A DNA stretch of 24,566 nt from Alkanophaga liquidiphilum. Its GTDB lineage: Archaea; Halobacteriota; Syntropharchaeia; Alkanophagales; B39-G2. Made by a program: the position numbers and the translations under genes. The notes under the pieces are model-generated. The model was not told the DNA's origin and did no database searches. It saw nothing but the letters and a program-made list of their open reading frames with translations. The DNA is taken from positions 1 through 24,566 of the forward strand of contig JAPHEF010000029.1 in NCBI GenBank assembly GCA_029259535.1, written 5' to 3'. Of the stretch, positions 22,481 through 24,566 are shown one piece after another (within the stretch, counting starts at the first letter, position 1; each line of letters opens with the position of its first letter).

Positions 22481-23074
22481 ATGGCTGAGGAATTTGGTGA
22501 GATGTTTCCGGAAGCGGAGAAGGCACACATAATAGAGCGGACGAAGCCGCTGCCCGACGGCTGGTGGGTGGACGTAGAGTGGATAAACTTGAAGGACCAT
22601 GAGCCAACGCTCTACGAGCTCCTCTTCGACTACTTCATCAACAAAATGGCGTCCGACCCTGACACGATACTGCAGGCGGCGCTGTATCCGCCAAGGTCGA
22701 TACTGCTGGCGGCGAAGCACCCGAAGCGTGGCGTCGAGTTCGTGCGGTTCCGGTTGTCGCCGGCGACCGTCGTGGAGGGTGCTCCGGAGCCAGGCTCCAA
22801 CATAGAAGTGGACGCCGTCGTGACGTTCCGCAGCTACTACACGCTCGTGCGGGCGTTGCTCGGCGAAATCCCGCTCACCGATGCCGTCTGTGATGGCACC
22901 GCCTCGGTCATTGGGAACTTCACAGCAGTCATGGACCTGAGAGACACAATTCACACCTCACAGCACAAAGACAGCCCATACTTCAAGCTTTTCGCCGAGA
23001 AGTTCGGCTTGCGCCCAGGCATCGACAGAGGCATACCGCCACGCCCGCTAATGTGGCCGCATGGCCACCCCTAA
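22481..23074 (+). CDS. SCP2-like protein in the mcrBG operon
   Basis: A 197-residue soluble protein not normally found with mcr genes; it is neither McrC nor McrD. The pattern in residues 112-155 (a beta strand AVVTF, then SYYTLVRALLGEIPLTDAVCDGT, ASVIGNF and MDLRD) resembles the SCP2 sterol-carrier domain, in which a helix with LLxGxxxxxxA precedes a strand and a final helix lining a hydrophobic pocket. The similarity is judged by eye and is tentative. The first 45 residues are acidic and the last 30 are Pro/Gly/Arg-rich (GIPPRPLMWPHG). It starts 10 bp after mcrG with AGGTGA just upstream and ends the operon. A role in binding a hydrophobic alkane, alkyl thioether or lipid for the reductase is speculation based on operon position. 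Confidence 0.7.
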   Translation: MAEEFGEMFPEAEKAHIIERTKPLPDGWWVDVEWINLKDHEPTLYELLFDYFINKMASDPDTILQAALYPPRSILLAAKHPKRGVEFVRFRLSPATVVEGAPEPGSNIEVDAVVTFRSYYTLVRALLGEIPLTDAVCDGTASVIGNFTAVMDLRDTIHTSQHKDSPYFKLFAEKFGLRPGIDRGIPPRPLMWPHGHP

Positions 23075-23418
23075 CTTTCTTTTTAATCATTTTCGTTCGA
23101 TTTTGCTATTTGATTTGAAGCAAGGCTTTAGATTACAGCCAAATACAAGTAGTATCTTAAAATACTCAAAATAGCAGTCAGAAGAGAAAGTTTCAAGCGT
23201 CTCGATGCGCGCGAAATAGCTATCAACCCACCGAGTTAGCATGAAAGAGTTCCTAAGAGAATAGTCATTGCTTTATTTCTTGTTTGATGGCTGTAGGAGA
23301 GTATGGTGTAAGAGGGGCGGCGAAAATGATAACTATCTCGACGATTTGCGTGAGTATGTCTGGCTTCTCGACTAAAATGTCGAAAAAACATCATGGAGAC
23401 ACTATAACTTGCACTATT
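23075..23418. other. Intergenic region without recognisable gene
   Basis: About 345 bases of AT-richer sequence between the convergent ends of the mcrBG operon and cofE. Short open frames are present but show no family resemblance or start signals, and no tRNA fold was seen. Apart from the T tract at its left edge and the tandem repeat at its right edge, I see nothing definable in it. Confidence 0.6.
23076..23084 (+). terminator. T-rich terminator after the mcrBG operon
   Basis: TTTCTTTTT follows the stop codon by one base and is followed by further T-rich sequence (ATCATTTTCG). T tracts without strong hairpins are sufficient for archaeal termination. Position directly after the last gene of the operon supports the call. 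Confidence 0.45.
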
Positions 23419-23452
23419 TTTAACCTCATAATCCATTTAACCTCATAATCCA
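23419..23452. repeat. Perfect 17-bp tandem duplication at the 3' end of cofE
   Basis: TTTAACCTCATAATCCA occurs twice back to back (23419-23435 and 23436-23452). The right copy contains the cofE stop codon (TGA at 23445-23443 on the minus strand) and its last codons, so the duplication repeated the gene's tail, leaving one dead copy outside the gene. Confidence 0.9.
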
Positions 23453-24243
23453 GTGATGTCTTTCACATCCATTTTACGGGCAAGCGCTCTGAAAACGTCC
23501 CGTTCCTTGTCAAAGAACAATGTTTCCACGCTCTGCCGTTTCTCGTCAAACTCAAACTTCAGCCCTCGAACAATGACCGCCGGTATGCCTTCCTGAAGCT
23601 CGCCCATGACGAGGTTTGCTGCCGCGCAGAGTTCGTCGGCGATGCCGACGACGGTAATTCTGGCGGTCTTGCCGAAGCGGTCTTTCTCGCCACGTCTGTC
23701 GATGGTTGGCTTAATTCCAGAAAAGCCGACGCAGGTGCCGACGACGCCAACCCTGAAGGGACGTCCGCAGGAATCTGCGAGCAAGACTGCGATTTTTTTC
23801 CCGGTCGCCGCCTTTATCTTGTGACGGAGCGTGTCGGCGCTCTTCTGTGGGTCTTCAGGCAGCAGCACCGCCCTCCCGCGCGCGACGTTCGACTCGTCAA
23901 TGCCAGCGTTTGCGCAGATGAAGCCGTGTCTCGTCTCTGTGAGGATGAAGTCGCCACCCACTGTCAAAATTTCGGCAGCATCGTTAAGGATGAGCTGAAT
24001 GATCCTTGCGTCCTTGCCCGTAGCGGCAGCAAGTTTTTCTGCGGCGGCGCTAGGCTTCACATTTGAAAGAGTAACGATGCGCCCCTCGCTCTTCGCAACG
24101 ATTTTAGAGGCGAAGATTACGACGTCATGGTCTTGAAGCGAAATGCCCTCCCTACGAATCGCCTCTAAGAAGAGGACGGCGAGGTCGTCGCCGGGCTTGA
24201 TTTCCGGGAGGCTTTCAACTCCGATGATTTCGATGCGTCGCAT
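23443..24243 (-). CDS. cofE: Coenzyme F420:L-glutamate ligase
   Basis: GTP-dependent ligase that adds L-glutamates to F420-0, completing the deazaflavin carrier used by methanogen-type metabolism. The 266-residue protein carries family segments PEIKPGDDLAVLFLEAI, DHDVVIFASKIVAKSEGR, FILTETRHGFICANAGID, RGRAVLLPEDPQKSA, VLLADSCGRPFRVGVVG, IDRRGEKDRFGK and VGIADELCAAANLVMG. Length is close to known archaeal CofE. ATG start MRRIEIIGVESL. Both ends are bordered by short tandem duplications: 17 bp over the stop and 16 bp beginning near the start. It is convergent with the mcrBG operon and stands alone. Confidence 0.96.
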   Translation of the reverse strand: MRRIEIIGVESLPEIKPGDDLAVLFLEAIRREGISLQDHDVVIFASKIVAKSEGRIVTLSNVKPSAAAEKLAAATGKDARIIQLILNDAAEILTVGGDFILTETRHGFICANAGIDESNVARGRAVLLPEDPQKSADTLRHKIKAATGKKIAVLLADSCGRPFRVGVVGTCVGFSGIKPTIDRRGEKDRFGKTARITVVGIADELCAAANLVMGELQEGIPAVIVRGLKFEFDEKRQSVETLFFDKERDVFRALARKMDVKDITGL

Positions 24244-24272
24244 TAATTAAAAATGGCATTAATTAAAAACGG
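24241..24272. repeat. 16-bp tandem duplication at the cofE start
   Basis: CATTAATTAAAAATGG (24241-24256) is followed by CATTAATTAAAAACGG (24257-24272), one mismatch. On the minus strand each copy ends in ATG after TTTTTAATTA. Only the ATG nearer the gene (24243) is in frame with CofE, since 16 is not a multiple of three. The AT-rich core could act as a duplicated promoter element. Confidence 0.85.
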
Positions 24273-24328
24273 CAATTTTCAAACCCTCCACTTAAAACAC
24301 AACTCGCACGGACGTGTCCACATAAGAT

Positions 24329-24336
24329 TATAAATA
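24329..24336 (+). promoter_or_regulatory. TATA element before the decayed transposase
   Basis: TATAAATA starts 23 bases before the ATG at 24352, again compatible with a leaderless transcript. It probably served the now broken transposase gene. Confidence 0.4.
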
Positions 24337-24351
24337 CGGGGAACTATTTTT

Positions 24352-24566
24352 ATGCGTAGTGTAAGGGGAATTGTGGAGGAGTTGAAGGTGTTTGAGAGGA
24401 ATAAGGTGCCGCCTTTCGATTAAGATCCTAGCTTATATTCAGACGGCTTCGGGGAAGGGCTGCCGGAATTCTGTCAGAGCTCCATCCCGTCTCTAAAACC
24501 TCTGTCCGGAACTGGATAAAGAAAAGAAATTTGAAGAGAAGCTACCGGTTACGACAGAGAAAAAAA
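24352..24566 (+). pseudogene. Decayed transposase, N-terminal helix-turn-helix remnant (runs off window)
   Basis: Starts MRSVRGIVEELKVFERNKVPPFD and then stops. Beyond the stop, coding continues in other frames: SLYSDGF near 24430, then RAAGILSELHPVSKTSVRNWIK, and then FEEKLPVTTEKK up to the right edge. Read together this looks like the first ~75 residues of an archaeal insertion-sequence transposase, in which a short helix-turn-helix (SxxTAGILSE...VSKTSVRNWI) recognises the element ends before the DDE core. At least two frameshifts and a stop are needed, so it is decayed or badly sequenced near the contig edge. Family not assigned (IS6-like is one possibility). Confidence 0.55.

Noticed and set aside
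22352..22954. 200-residue minus-strand frame across mcrG and the SCP2-like gene
   Set aside because: It is antisense to strongly supported genes and has low-complexity His/Arg-rich composition typical of shadow frames.
1..24566. CRISPR array
   Set aside because: No regularly spaced direct repeats were seen; the only repeats are the short tandem duplications at cofE.

Overview
The window looks like a draft-genome piece from an uncultured anaerobic archaeon of the methanogen/alkane-oxidiser lineage. It carries methyl-coenzyme M reductase-type genes (alpha at the left edge, beta and gamma at the right), an F420 glutamate ligase (cofE), a TFB transcription factor, an archaeal Thg1-type polymerase, an archaeal riboflavin-pathway reductase, archaeol-type geranylgeranyl reductases and a tetraether-lipid synthase homologue. 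The McrA is strongly divergent. Residues that line the methane-sized pocket in methanogens are replaced by small ones, as expected for an alkyl-CoM reductase acting on multicarbon alkanes (Syntrophoarchaeum/Alkanophagales-like). That taxonomic guess is inference. A 496-base N gap and nearby frameshifts show this is a scaffolded assembly.

Layout. 1-1524 (+): 5'-truncated mcrA. 7925-1527 (-): a tight four-gene run of pdxS, two FAD-dependent geranylgeranyl-reductase-family genes and a large membrane protein with a degenerate KaiC-like domain. 7963-9006 (+): tRNA G10 methyltransferase. 9060-9589 (+): decayed zinc alcohol dehydrogenase. 11130-9683 (-): DUF35 zinc-ribbon/OB protein, PRC-barrel protein and Thg1. 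12288-11272 (-): TFB. 14692-12333 (-): MoaD/ThiS-like protein, aspartate kinase and RNase HII. 15850-14741 (-): membrane glycosyltransferase, divergent from arfC (15930-16673, +). 16691-16936: hairpin-rich noncoding DNA. About 16927-18223 (+): radical SAM/SPASM gene broken by a frameshift and the N gap. 20071-18207 (-): a twin-module Cys-rich protein followed by a Tes-like radical SAM enzyme. 20182-23074 (+): mcrB, mcrG and an SCP2-like gene. 24243-23443 (-): cofE. 24352-24566 (+): decayed transposase.

How it fits together. The Mcr-type alpha, beta and gamma subunits would form the alkane-activating enzyme. CofE supports its F420-dependent redox metabolism. The two GGR-family reductases and the Tes homologue suggest saturated tetraether membrane lipids. 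The most interesting parts are the remodelled McrA active site, the mcrBG operon that lacks mcrA but includes an SCP2-like protein, the Tes-linked Cys-rich protein, the membrane-bound KaiC-like protein, and a 90-nt multi-hairpin element upstream of the radical SAM gene.
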